From Pseudacidobacterium ailaaui (GTDB lineage Bacteria; Acidobacteriota; Terriglobia; Terriglobales; Acidobacteriaceae): 64,000 nucleotides of DNA. A model generated the notes under the pieces. The model was not told the origin of the DNA. It was given only the letters and a program-made list of their open reading frames with translations, and made no database searches. The stretch spans positions 496,001-560,000 of the forward strand of contig NZ_JIAL01000001.1 in NCBI RefSeq assembly GCF_000688455.1, given 5' to 3'. Below, one piece after another: positions 1-9,004 of this stretch. Every line of letters begins with the position of its first letter. Within the stretch, counting starts at the first letter, position 1. The translations under genes and the position numbers were made by a program.

Positions 1-1487
1 TCCAGTGTGGCCTTGGTCCCTTCAATCAGCGCGCGTGAAAACAGGTGCTCCTGGCCCGTTTCCTGAAATTCGCGCCTCATATCTACCAGCTCCACTACAG
101 GCAGCGGCCGCTGGTTCACCCGCTCCCGCATTTCGATCTTGGCGTAGCGTCCGCGTTCGGCATTGTGCCACGACTCCAGAGACGGCGTGGCCGAACCCAG
201 CACGATCGTCGCAGAAGACAACTTCGCCCGCATCACTGCCACATCACGCGCATGATAACGCGGCGTCTCCTCCTGCTTATAACTGGCGTCGTGTTCCTCG
301 TCTACAATCACCAGGCCCAGGTCCGGCACCGGAGCAAAAACCGCCGATCGCGTCCCCACCACAACCCTGGCTTCGCCGCGCCGGATACGGTGCCACTGCT
401 CAGCCCTTTCCTGCGGCGTTAATGCTGAGTGCAGCAACGCAACCTGCTGGCCAAACGCATGGTGCAATTGCGCGGCCATCGCTGGGGTCAGGCCAATTTC
501 CGGGACCAGCAGGATGGCCGACTTGCCCGCTTCCAGCGAATAACGCAACGCCGCAAGATAGACGGCTGTTTTGCCCGACCCGGTCACCCCATGCAGCAGG
601 TGCGGGCGGAACTCTCCGGAAGAAACTGCTGCGGTAATCGCGTTGAGGGCCTCCCTCTGCTGCGGATTCAGTTCATGAACAGACGGCCTTGCGCCCAATC
701 CGGTCAGATGAAACTCGGCCGGACGCTCCTCAAGCCGGACCAGCCCACGCCGGACTAAAGTCGTCAGCGTGGACTGCGGCACGTCCAGTCTTCGCAGCTC
801 AGCTACAGGAAGTTCTCCCCCTGCGCCAGCCAGCTCCGCCAGGACGGCCTGCTGGTTTTCATTCAGCCTCGGCAACCGCTCCTCGCTGGCCAGTACGGCA
901 TATCGCACCGTCCTCCGTGCATCCCGTGCGGCCGCTTCCGTCTCGCGGAGGACCCATCTTTTGCGCACCATTCCCCGCAGCAGCTCCATACTGGCCCCGG
1001 TAGCGGAGCGTAACTGGGAAAGGCGCGCGGTCTCTCCATTTTCGAGGTAATTCAAAACCGCATATTCTGCCCTCTGGTCTTCTGCCGAAAGCTTTGATCT
1101 GCGCGATGACCCTTTCTCTGCCCCTTCATGGAGCACCTGCCGTCCAAGCTCCGTAATCCGAAACAGCGTGATGTGCCTCACCTCAGCCATTAACGGCAGC
1201 ATCCCGCGCAACACTTCCCCAAGCGGAGCAAGATAGTACTGCGCAATCCACCGGGCCAGGTCCAGAAGCGGGCCTGCAATCACAGGCTCCCGGTCCAGCA
1301 CAGACAGCAGCGGCTTTGCCTCTACCAGAGGAGGGTCCTCATGGACCCGTACCACCACGCCTGCCATCTTTTCATTACGGAAGGGAACAAGTACACGGCA
1401 GCCGGCCTGCGGGAGATCATCCTGCACCTGGTATGTGAAGACGCGGTCCAGCGGAACAGGCAGCGCTACATCGCAAAACATCGGCAT
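1..1487 (-). CDS. priA: Primosomal protein N' (PriA helicase), 5' part only
   Basis: Replication-restart helicase that reloads the replisome at stalled forks. Reading the minus strand from 1487 gives an N-terminus beginning MPMFCDVALPVPLD, the usual PriA 3'-DNA-binding domain start. A Walker A motif GVTGSGKT lies near 570-590 and the DEEH box (VIVDEEHD) near 295-315, followed by the GSATPS motif III near 185-200. The gene runs off the left edge, so the zinc-binding region and the C-terminal helicase lobe are not visible. An in-frame ATG-ATG at 1544 would add 19 residues. I prefer 1487 because the protein then begins as PriA homologues do. The plus-strand open frames here are shadows. Confidence 0.93.
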   Translation of the reverse strand, partial: MPMFCDVALPVPLDRVFTYQVQDDLPQAGCRVLVPFRNEKMAGVVVRVHEDPPLVEAKPLLSVLDREPVIAGPLLDLARWIAQYYLAPLGEVLRGMLPLMAEVRHITLFRITELGRQVLHEGAEKGSSRRSKLSAEDQRAEYAVLNYLENGETARLSQLRSATGASMELLRGMVRKRWVLRETEAAARDARRTVRYAVLASEERLPRLNENQQAVLAELAGAGGELPVAELRRLDVPQSTLTTLVRRGLVRLEERPAEFHLTGLGARPSVHELNPQQREALNAITAAVSSGEFRPHLLHGVTGSGKTAVYLAALRYSLEAGKSAILLVPEIGLTPAMAAQLHHAFGQQVALLHSALTPQERAEQWHRIRRGEARVVVGTRSAVFAPVPDLGLVIVDEEHDASYKQEETPRYHARDVAVMRAKLSSATIVLGSATPSLESWHNAERGRYAKIEMRERVNQRPLPVVELVDMRREFQETGQEHLFSRALIEGTKATL

Positions 1488-1570
1488 GGGTTTTATTCTT
1501 TCAAAAATGCTGCAAGGCTGAATCTCTGTTTCCGGCTCCATCATCGAATCAGTTGAAATCGGGAGGTTCC

Positions 1571-2308
1571 ATGTCTATTCAGAAAGTTGCATTCATTACT
1601 GGCGCAAACCGTGGCATTGGTCTTGAGACGGCGCGCCAACTCGGAAAGATCCAGGGCATTCACGTAATCATCGGCTCCCGTGACCTGGCCAAAGGGCAGG
1701 CGGCGGCCGAAGCCTTGCGCGCCGAAGGGGCTGATGTTGAAGCCGTGCGCTTTGATATTACCCGCCCGGAAGACTACCGGGAGATCTTTGAATTTTTAGA
1801 TAAGAAATTTGGCAAGCTGGACATTCTTATCAATAATGCTGGCATTGCAAAGGAAGACTTCTTTAAAAGCACCGTATCCACCGTGTCTCCTGCGGTCCTG
1901 CGTGAAACCTTTGAAACAAACTTCTTTGGCGCAGTTGAACTGACGCAGACGCTTCTTCCCCTGATAAAAAAAGCTCCGGAAGGACGGATTGTCAATCTTT
2001 CGAGCATCCTCGGATCGCTCACGCTGCATGCGGATCCAAAATCCCCCATTGCAGGCTCAAAGGCCTTTGCCTATAACGCCTCCAAGGCGGCGTTGAACGC
2101 CTTCACCATTCATCTGGCCCATGAGCTGCGCCGTACAAAAATCAAGGTCAATTCCGCGCACCCAGGCTGGGTAAAGACGGAGATGGGTACCGAGGCGGCC
2201 CCCATGGAGATTCCTGATGGCGCTCGGACCAGCGTTGCTCTTGCCACTCTGCCTGCTGATGGTCCTACAGGGGCCTATATCCACCTCGGGGAAACCTTGC
2301 CCTGGTGA
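1571..2308 (+). CDS. Short-chain dehydrogenase/reductase (SDR), classical type
   Basis: A 245-residue NAD(P)H-dependent oxidoreductase of the classical SDR family; substrate unknown. Visible motifs are the nucleotide-binding TGANRGIG at the N-terminus, the NNAG motif, the catalytic Ser in VNLSSILGS and the Tyr-x3-Lys pair in YNASKAAL. The length is normal. The start is ATG at 1571 behind GGGAGG at 1561-1566; a longer in-frame GTG/ATG extension at 1553 lacks a better ribosome site. It resembles plant and bacterial carbonyl-reductase-like SDRs. The gene stands alone, divergent from priA, and is followed by a GC-rich hairpin that probably ends its transcript. Confidence 0.9.
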   Translation: MSIQKVAFITGANRGIGLETARQLGKIQGIHVIIGSRDLAKGQAAAEALRAEGADVEAVRFDITRPEDYREIFEFLDKKFGKLDILINNAGIAKEDFFKSTVSTVSPAVLRETFETNFFGAVELTQTLLPLIKKAPEGRIVNLSSILGSLTLHADPKSPIAGSKAFAYNASKAALNAFTIHLAHELRRTKIKVNSAHPGWVKTEMGTEAAPMEIPDGARTSVALATLPADGPTGAYIHLGETLPW

Positions 2309-2318
2309 CCACGCTTCC

Positions 2319-2341
2319 GGGCCGCCTTTCTGGAGGCGGCC
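2319..2341 (+). terminator. Probable stem-loop terminator after the SDR gene
   Basis: GGCCGCCT pairs with AGGCGGCC (8 bp, 6-nt loop) eleven bases after the SDR stop. The following bases, ATTTCACTT, form only a weak T tract, so termination efficiency is uncertain. Confidence 0.45.
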
Positions 2342-2366
2342 ATTTCACTTCCCATACACTGGATGC

Positions 2367-3047
2367 ATGCAATCCATTCCTGCAGATCAAGTACGCATGG
2401 TCGTCTTTGACCTGGACGGAACGCTTATCGACTCGCGTAAGGACCTGGCAAATTCCATCAATGCCATGCTGGCCGAATTTGGGCGCCAACCATTGCCGGA
2501 AGAGATCATCGCTGAATATATCGGCGACGGCGCAGGGATGCTGGTGCGGCGGGCGCTGGGCGATCCCGATGATGAAGCGCTGGTGGAAAGCGCGCTGGCT
2601 TCTTTCCTGCACCACTACCGTGTGCACAAACTGGATTTCACCTATGTGTACCACGGGGTCTTTGAAGCGCTCGAAGCGCTGAAGCATGGCAGAAAGCTGG
2701 CCGTGCTTACCAACAAGCCTGTCCGGCCGGCCCAGGAAATCTGCGCAGCGCTCGGCCTGGGTCCTTATTTTTTCCGTATCTACGGTGGAAACAGCTTCTC
2801 CACAAAAAAACCTGACCCGGAAGGGTTGAACTTTCTCATTCATGAAGCCGGCGTCCTACCCGAAGAAACCGTCATGGTGGGCGACTCAGACGTGGACATC
2901 CTCACTGCACGACGGGCAGGCACCTGGGCCATCGGTTGCCGTTACGGCCTTTCTTCGCATAAAGTGGAATCCATACCATCAGATTGTCTTGTTGATTCAC
3001 CGCTAGAATGGATTTCTGTTCTGGACATGGCCAGGCAGAAAAAATAA
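2367..3047 (+). CDS. gph: HAD-family phosphatase, phosphoglycolate phosphatase-like
   Basis: A 226-residue haloacid-dehalogenase-superfamily hydrolase, probably clearing 2-phosphoglycolate or another small phosphomonoester in the cytoplasm. HAD motif I is VFDLDGTLIDS just after the N-terminus; motif II is in VLTNKP; the motif III Lys is in STKKPDPEGL; motif IV is MVGDSDVDI. The helical cap insert lies between motifs I and II, as in Gph. ATG 2367 is chosen because it leaves a short lead to motif I; ATG 2397 is a shorter alternative. An upstream extension to 2217 would overlap the SDR gene and is unlikely. HAD substrate specificity cannot be read from sequence. Confidence 0.83.
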   Translation: MQSIPADQVRMVVFDLDGTLIDSRKDLANSINAMLAEFGRQPLPEEIIAEYIGDGAGMLVRRALGDPDDEALVESALASFLHHYRVHKLDFTYVYHGVFEALEALKHGRKLAVLTNKPVRPAQEICAALGLGPYFFRIYGGNSFSTKKPDPEGLNFLIHEAGVLPEETVMVGDSDVDILTARRAGTWAIGCRYGLSSHKVESIPSDCLVDSPLEWISVLDMARQKK

Positions 3048-3139
3048 AACGTTACAAAAAGACCTTCTTGCTGCGCTTTCAGGAAAGGCCGTGACCACAT
3101 TGCAGCCCTTTGCTCTTTGCATGAAAGGAGAACCTTGCC

Positions 3140-5785
3140 TTGCTACGCACTGTTTTGCTGACATTGCTTCTTGCCTGCCCTTTGAGCCATGCGTCGGCTA
3201 CCGAGCCTCCCGCTGCTGCTGCAAGCGTAGCGGTCGCTGCCATCACTGGCACTGTTACAGACACCACGGGGGCCATTGTTCCGGGGGCCCAGGTCCAGTT
3301 ACATGACGCAACAGGAGCATCGGTGGCCTCTGCCACCACAGACAGTACCGGCCACTTCCGTCTCCAGCCTCCCCATGCTGGAGATTTCACTCTGATCATT
3401 GCCCTTCCCGGTTTCCAGACGGCAACGCAAACCGTCCATGCCGGACCAACCCCTTCCGCACCTTTGAATGTTCCTCTGGCAGTCGCCGCTACCGTCACGC
3501 AGGTTGAAGTCAACGGAAATACCAACGTGGATCTCACTGCTTCCGATGACAACGGCGACACCTCCGTCATGACGGCCGACGACCTGAAGCAAATGCCTGT
3601 CTTTGACAACGACTATGTTTCAGCGATGAGCAATTTCCTCGATTCCGGAGAGGGAATGACGGCCGGCGCGGGCCTGATGGTAGATGGTGTGGAAGCCAAC
3701 CGCGCCCTCGTCTCCCCATCCGCCGTGCAGGAGGTGCACATCAATGAGGACCCCTACTCGGCCCGCTACTACTGGCCCGGACGTGGACAGATTGAGATCA
3801 TCACCAAACAGTCCGCAGATGCATATCATGGCGAGCTGAACTTTCTCTTCCGCGATGCCTCCATGAATGCGCAGAACCGCTTTGCGCCCAACAAACCTCC
3901 GGAGCAACGACGCATCTACGAAGGCAGCGTCACCGGGCCACTTTGGCATGCGAAAAAATGGACCTTTCTCGGCTCCTTCAACCGTGCCGAAGAAGACCTG
4001 AACGCGATTGTGAATGCAAATGTCGCTCCCACACCGGAAAATCCCGCAGGCATCTATAACGTCACCGTGCCCGCACCCACACGGGATACTGAGTTCTCCC
4101 TGCGCATCGGTCACCAGATCAACGATCAGCATTCAGCTTCCCTGATGTATTCGTTTCAAGACGCCACCAATCGCAATCAGGGAGTTGGCAACCAGACGCT
4201 ACCCGAAGCCGGATATAACACGGAAACAAGGGAAGATGACCTGGTCTTTCACGATGACTACATTGTCTCCCCGTCCATCCTGAACCAGGCCTCTGTTGTA
4301 CTCGAACGCAGCTACGATCCCATTTCCAACGTTACCAACCAGCCGCGCATCAACGTAAAAGGCTATTTCACAGGGGGAAGCGCGCAGGATGCTCAGGTGC
4401 GTACCGAATACAACCTTCGCGCCAATGAGATTGTTTCCTGGGTCAAAGGACCGCACAACCTCAAGTTCGGTATTAACCTGCCGCATCTGAGCCGACGCGT
4501 TCTCGAAGATCATACCAACTCGGCTGGGACCTATACCTACGGCCCCACTTACAGCGCAGATGGCACTCTGCTTGCCACCGCCATTCAGAACTATCAGTCT
4601 GGCGTGCCCTCTGGCTTCTCAATACAGCAGGGCCGGACCCGGTTTGTGTATCACCAGCAGGAGGTAGGCGCATTCATTCAGGACCAGCTGAAGGTCACCC
4701 CCTTCTTTTCTCTGACGCCGGGCCTTCGCTATGACTGGCAGAACTTCCTCGGCGGGGACACGAACAACTTTTCACCGCGCCTGTCCTTTGCGCTCGTCCT
4801 GGACCAGAAGAGCGAAATGGTGCTGCGCGGAGGTGGGGGCATTTATTACGACCGCATTGGTTCTGGGCCACTGGCTGACCTGGCCCGTTACGAACATGCC
4901 GATCTGCGCCTGCTTCAGGTCTCTTCAAACCAGCAGCCCCTCTGCAGTCCCATTACTGACTGCGCAGACCTGTCTGCCCTTCCTCCCTCGCTGGTGGAGT
5001 TGGCGCCGGGCATCAAAACACCTTATCAGATAAACTACGGGATTTCTCTGGACCGCAAGGTTGGGGAGAAAGGGACCATTTCCATCGGCGGTCGCATGAA
5101 TCGCGGCGTAGACCTCTTTCGTTCCGTAGATGTCAATGCCCCTCTGCCTCCCGATTACAGCCAGCGTCCTGATGCCAGCATTTCACAGCTTCGTCAGATC
5201 CAGTCTGCAGGAACACAGAACGGAAGCGCACTGGACATCAACTATCGCGGACGCCTGAACAAATACTTCACAGGATTCGCGTGGTACACCTGGAGCCACT
5301 ATGGCAACAACACCAGCGGCATCTCGTGGTTTCCAGAAAATCAATTTGATCCCAATGCAGAGTGGGGTCCGGCCGACTGGGACGAGCGTCATCACTTCGG
5401 CTTCTATGGGATGTTCAATTCCGATCACCTGCTGAATCTGGGAGTAGGAATTTTTGCAAATACAGGCAAGCCCTGGACCATTACTACCGGGACCGACGCT
5501 TATGGAACAAACCTCTTCAATGCCCGTCCGGATGATGTTCCGCGCAACTCCGAGACCGGGCCGGACTACGCTGACCTTGATCTGCGCTGGGGCTATGACT
5601 TCAAGCTGCATCCCAGAGAGATGGACAAAAGCCCCACGCTGGGTCTGTCTGCGTCCGCCTTCAACGTTCTGAACCATCCCAACGGCTCCTATGTGGACAC
5701 CGTGGAGGGCAGCGAAGACTTTGGCGACGTAACCAGTGCTTATCCGCCGCGCAGAATGCAGCTCGCCATGCGCTTTGTGTTCTGA
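3140..5785 (+). CDS. TonB-dependent receptor-like outer-membrane protein with carboxypeptidase-regulatory-like domain
   Basis: An 881-residue outer-membrane beta-barrel protein of the Oar/TonB-dependent receptor type common in Acidobacteriota, presumably moving sugars or other ligands. It opens with a signal peptide (about residues 1-22), then a carboxypeptidase-regulatory-like Ig fold (about 35-115, GTVTDTTGA... start), a plug-like region (about 125-230) and a long barrel ending in the aromatic RMQLAMRFVF. It starts at a TTG nine bases after AAAGGAG (3124-3130); no in-frame ATG is near. It is shorter than many acidobacterial homologues of about 1,100 residues. Its last 46 bases overlap the convergent oxyR-like gene. 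Ligand unknown; the neighbouring glycoside hydrolases start about 7 kb away, so linkage to sugar uptake is only suggestive. Confidence 0.88.
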   Translation: MLRTVLLTLLLACPLSHASATEPPAAAASVAVAAITGTVTDTTGAIVPGAQVQLHDATGASVASATTDSTGHFRLQPPHAGDFTLIIALPGFQTATQTVHAGPTPSAPLNVPLAVAATVTQVEVNGNTNVDLTASDDNGDTSVMTADDLKQMPVFDNDYVSAMSNFLDSGEGMTAGAGLMVDGVEANRALVSPSAVQEVHINEDPYSARYYWPGRGQIEIITKQSADAYHGELNFLFRDASMNAQNRFAPNKPPEQRRIYEGSVTGPLWHAKKWTFLGSFNRAEEDLNAIVNANVAPTPENPAGIYNVTVPAPTRDTEFSLRIGHQINDQHSASLMYSFQDATNRNQGVGNQTLPEAGYNTETREDDLVFHDDYIVSPSILNQASVVLERSYDPISNVTNQPRINVKGYFTGGSAQDAQVRTEYNLRANEIVSWVKGPHNLKFGINLPHLSRRVLEDHTNSAGTYTYGPTYSADGTLLATAIQNYQSGVPSGFSIQQGRTRFVYHQQEVGAFIQDQLKVTPFFSLTPGLRYDWQNFLGGDTNNFSPRLSFALVLDQKSEMVLRGGGGIYYDRIGSGPLADLARYEHADLRLLQVSSNQQPLCSPITDCADLSALPPSLVELAPGIKTPYQINYGISLDRKVGEKGTISIGGRMNRGVDLFRSVDVNAPLPPDYSQRPDASISQLRQIQSAGTQNGSALDINYRGRLNKYFTGFAWYTWSHYGNNTSGISWFPENQFDPNAEWGPADWDERHHFGFYGMFNSDHLLNLGVGIFANTGKPWTITTGTDAYGTNLFNARPDDVPRNSETGPDYADLDLRWGYDFKLHPREMDKSPTLGLSASAFNVLNHPNGSYVDTVEGSEDFGDVTSAYPPRRMQLAMRFVF

Positions 5786-6654
5786 TCACTTTGCAGCAGG
5801 TGCTCCAGGGACGCTCCCTGCACACGGTTCAGGGAGCGTCCCCGCAGGACCACCGCAGCGATGGTCCGCTGGGCCTTCTGGTCCGCAATGCGGACAAAGA
5901 CCCGGTCCTCGGCCGCATCTACGGCCATTGCTGGAACAATGGACACACCCACTCCGGCCGAAACCATCCCCAGCAGGCTGCTGAATTGACCGCTTTCAAA
6001 CACAACATGTGGATTGATGCGTGCCCGCTGGCAGGCCGCTAGCGCTACACCGTGGAAGCAATGGCTGTCTCGCAACAGCACAAAAGGCTCTGTGCGCAGA
6101 TCACGAAGGGAAACCTGAGATTGACACGCCAGAGGATGGTCCCGGGGCAGCACAGCGAAGAGCGGCTCGCGAAGCAGCGGCGTGATGACAAATTCCCGAT
6201 GGCGCAAAGGCAGGGCCAGAATGGCCATGTCCAGGGAAAGGTCGCGCACCCTCTCTACCAGGACCGGCGTTGTCTCTTCGACAATCTTTAGCGTTGCCTC
6301 AGGGTACTTGTGGGTGAAAGCGGCTACCCGCGCAGGCATAAAATATGGCGCAACTGTGGGAATGACGCCGACGGTAATGCTTCCCTTCGTGTTCTTCCTT
6401 GCATCATCCACCTCAAAACGCGCTGCTTCCACTTCCTGCAGAATGGCGCGTGCACGGGCAAGAAAGGCCCGGCCCGCATCCGTAAGCCTCACCCGGCGGC
6501 CTAGCCGGTCAAAAAGCCGCGTCCCCAGCTCTTCTTCCAGCTTCGAGACCTGCTGCGATAGAGACGGCTGGGCCACATGGCAGTGTTCCGCTGCGCGGCT
6601 AAAGCTGCCCATCTCAGCGATGGCACATACATAGCGCAGTTGGTGCAATTCCAT
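5740..6654 (-). CDS. oxyR: LysR-family transcriptional regulator, OxyR type
   Basis: A 304-residue LysR-type regulator: N-terminal winged helix (residues 1-60, FSRAAEHCHVAQPSLSQQV) and a C-terminal effector domain. Cys199 lies in RDSHCFH and Cys208 in ALAACQR, the same positions and nine-residue spacing as the redox pair of E. coli OxyR, so peroxide sensing by disulfide formation is a well-founded inference. The start is ATG 6654 with AGGA just upstream. The gene is divergent from uvrB with only 71 bases between starts, and convergent with the receptor gene, overlapping it by 46 bases. No katG or ahpC is in the window. Confidence 0.85.
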   Translation of the reverse strand: MELHQLRYVCAIAEMGSFSRAAEHCHVAQPSLSQQVSKLEEELGTRLFDRLGRRVRLTDAGRAFLARARAILQEVEAARFEVDDARKNTKGSITVGVIPTVAPYFMPARVAAFTHKYPEATLKIVEETTPVLVERVRDLSLDMAILALPLRHREFVITPLLREPLFAVLPRDHPLACQSQVSLRDLRTEPFVLLRDSHCFHGVALAACQRARINPHVVFESGQFSSLLGMVSAGVGVSIVPAMAVDAAEDRVFVRIADQKAQRTIAAVVLRGRSLNRVQGASLEHLLQSDQNTKRMASCILRGG

Positions 6655-6725
6655 AGGTGTTTCCTATAGATTAACCTGCCTGCCTGGTCTGCCTGCGTCC
6701 TTTACCATAGAAGTCTGAGGCGTAA

Positions 6726-8714
6726 ATGGATTTTCAGCTAGTCAGCGACTATAAGCCGCGCGGCGACCAGGGGCGCGCCATTGGTGAGCTTGTTTCCGGT
6801 ATCCATGCCGGCGAAAAACACCAGGTGCTGCTTGGGGTCACAGGGTCGGGCAAGACATTTACGATGGCGAAAGTCATCGAAGAACTGAACCGCCCGGTGC
6901 TGGTGCTGGCGCACAACAAGACACTGGCCGCACAGCTCTATCACGAGTTTCGGCAGTTCTTTCCCAACAACGCCGTTGAGTACTTTGTCTCTTACTACGA
7001 CTACTACCAGCCGGAAGCCTATATTCCCTCCGGTGACCTCTATATCGAAAAGGAGGCCACGATCAATGAAGAACTGGACAAGCTGCGGCTTTCGGCCACA
7101 CGTTCGCTTTTTGAGCGCCGCGATGTGGTCATCGTCTCTTCTGTCTCCTGCATTTACGGCCTGGGCGATCCGGATGCGTATTACGGCATGCTTCTGTTGC
7201 TGAAAAAAGGCCAGCGCGTACGCCGGGAAGACATTACACGCAAACTGGTTGAAATTCTTTATGAACGCAATGACACTGACTTCCGCCGGGGAACTTTTCG
7301 CGTACGCGGTGATGTGATTGAAGTCTTTCCCACCTACGATGAAAATGCTTATCGCATCGAGCTGTTTGGCGATGAGGTTGATTCGCTCTCGCAGATTGAT
7401 CCGCTCTTCGGCACCGTAAAGCAGAAGTATGCGAGATTGCCAATCTATCCGAAAAGCCATTACGTAGTGCAGCCGCAGAAACGGCAGGCAGCAATCGACT
7501 CGATTCTGGAAGAGCTGGCGTGGTGGGAAAAAGAACTCGAATCTCAGGGACGCCTGGTGGAGGCCCAGCGCGTGCATCAGCGTACCCGGTTCGATCTGGA
7601 GATGATCAAGTCTGTTGGCTATTGCCACGGAATCGAAAACTATTCGCGCCACTTTTCCGGCCGGCTTCCGGGCGAACCCCCGCCAACGCTGCTGGATTAT
7701 TTTCCGCGCGATTTCCTGATCTTCATTGACGAATCGCACGCCACCATTCCGCAATTGCATGGCATGTGGCATGGCGACCGCTCGCGCAAACAGAACCTTG
7801 TGGACTATGGCTTCCGCCTGCCTTCTGCAATGGACAACCGTCCTTTGCGTTTTGAGGAGTTTGAAGCACGCACCAATCAGCTGGTCTATGTGTCTGCGAC
7901 CCCGGGACCCTACGAGCTGACCAAGGCTTCAGGCGTGGTCATTGAACAGATCATCCGGCCCACCGGACTCATCGATCCTGAAGTAGAGGTGCGGCCGGTA
8001 CGAGGGCAGATTGATGATCTGCTGGCCGAGATCCGTGAACGGACAAAGAAAAACGAACGTGTTCTGGTAACGACCCTGACCAAACGCATGGCCGAAGACC
8101 TGGCGGGATATTACACTGAGGTCGGGGTGCGCTGCCGCTATATGCACTCGGAGATTGAGACCCTTGAGCGCGTGCGGCTGCTGCGTGACCTGCGCAAGGG
8201 CGAATACGATGTGTTGATCGGCATTAATCTGCTGCGCGAAGGCTTAGACCTGCCGGAGGTTTCTCTGGTTGCAATTCTGGACGCAGACAAGGAAGGCTTT
8301 CTTCGCTCCACCGGATCGCTGATCCAGACCATCGGTCGGGCCGCACGCCATGTTCATGGCAAGGCGATTCTCTATGCAGACAGAATTACAGATTCGATGC
8401 GTCAGGCGATGGATGAGACTTCGCGACGCCGCGAAATCCAGCGCGCCTATAACGAGGAGCAGGGTATTACCCCGACTTCAGTCGTGCGCGCAGCCGATAT
8501 GGCCCTGGCACAGATTCTTAAGGCCGAATACGCTGACCTTACGGAAGAAACCGATGCGATGCCAGAATTTCAGTCCCAGGCAGAACTGGATGCTTATATT
8601 CTGAAGCTTGAAAATGAGATGCGCGAGGCCGCAAAGGTCTTTGAATTTGAAAAGGCTGCAAAACTTCGGGACACCATAAAAGAGCTGCGGACCAAGGAAT
8701 TCCTGTTTGTTTAA
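6726..8714 (+). CDS. uvrB: Excinuclease ABC subunit B (UvrB)
   Basis: A 662-residue nucleotide-excision-repair helicase that verifies damage and hands DNA to UvrC. It has Walker A GVTGSGKT (residues 37-44), the tyrosine-rich beta-hairpin [10 protein letters not shown] (about 91-102) that inserts between strands, the DESH box (about 333), helicase motifs V-VI ([19 protein letters not shown]) and the C-terminal UVR domain ([18 protein letters not shown]). Length matches the family. The ATG is preceded by TGAGG. It is a single-gene unit; uvrA and uvrC are not in the window. Confidence 0.98.
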   Translation: MDFQLVSDYKPRGDQGRAIGELVSGIHAGEKHQVLLGVTGSGKTFTMAKVIEELNRPVLVLAHNKTLAAQLYHEFRQFFPNNAVEYFVSYYDYYQPEAYIPSGDLYIEKEATINEELDKLRLSATRSLFERRDVVIVSSVSCIYGLGDPDAYYGMLLLLKKGQRVRREDITRKLVEILYERNDTDFRRGTFRVRGDVIEVFPTYDENAYRIELFGDEVDSLSQIDPLFGTVKQKYARLPIYPKSHYVVQPQKRQAAIDSILEELAWWEKELESQGRLVEAQRVHQRTRFDLEMIKSVGYCHGIENYSRHFSGRLPGEPPPTLLDYFPRDFLIFIDESHATIPQLHGMWHGDRSRKQNLVDYGFRLPSAMDNRPLRFEEFEARTNQLVYVSATPGPYELTKASGVVIEQIIRPTGLIDPEVEVRPVRGQIDDLLAEIRERTKKNERVLVTTLTKRMAEDLAGYYTEVGVRCRYMHSEIETLERVRLLRDLRKGEYDVLIGINLLREGLDLPEVSLVAILDADKEGFLRSTGSLIQTIGRAARHVHGKAILYADRITDSMRQAMDETSRRREIQRAYNEEQGITPTSVVRAADMALAQILKAEYADLTEETDAMPEFQSQAELDAYILKLENEMREAAKVFEFEKAAKLRDTIKELRTKEFLFV

Positions 8715-9004
8715 TCGATGGATTCCTGGTGTCCAAGCATTGTGAAAGGGCAACGGAATCACCGATTTGCGTGGCGTTTCCCGGGAATTTGACACGGGAG
8801 ATTTTTCCCTTGGCCCGGTTCTTGGCTGGATTTTGTATTTTGTTTCTATGGGAGGTCGTCGATTTACGGTCGCCGTAGCGAAGGGTCTTCTAAGAAACCG
8901 CCCATCAAGGACTTGAATTTCAATGGCAGAGAATCCGCCCTCGTTGCCGCTTCAGCAATCCAGATGCGACAATGATGTGTTCTCCTAACAGATAAGCGTT
9001 CCAT
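8715..9004. other. 290-base intergenic region upstream of ccmF
   Basis: No convincing gene. A 22-codon frame starting ATG at 8849 (behind TTTGTTTCT) is too short to support. T-rich sequence at 8828-8848 could be part of the promoter for the downstream ccm operon, but no clear -35/-10 pair stands out. No strong uvrB terminator is seen. Confidence 0.4.

Noticed and set aside
5-1050. Several plus-strand frames of 93-210 codons at the left end
   Set aside because: They are antisense shadows of priA, whose minus-strand frame carries clear helicase motifs through the whole interval.
8849-8917. 22-codon frame upstream of ccmF
   Set aside because: Too short, no clear ribosome site or known leader-peptide pattern.
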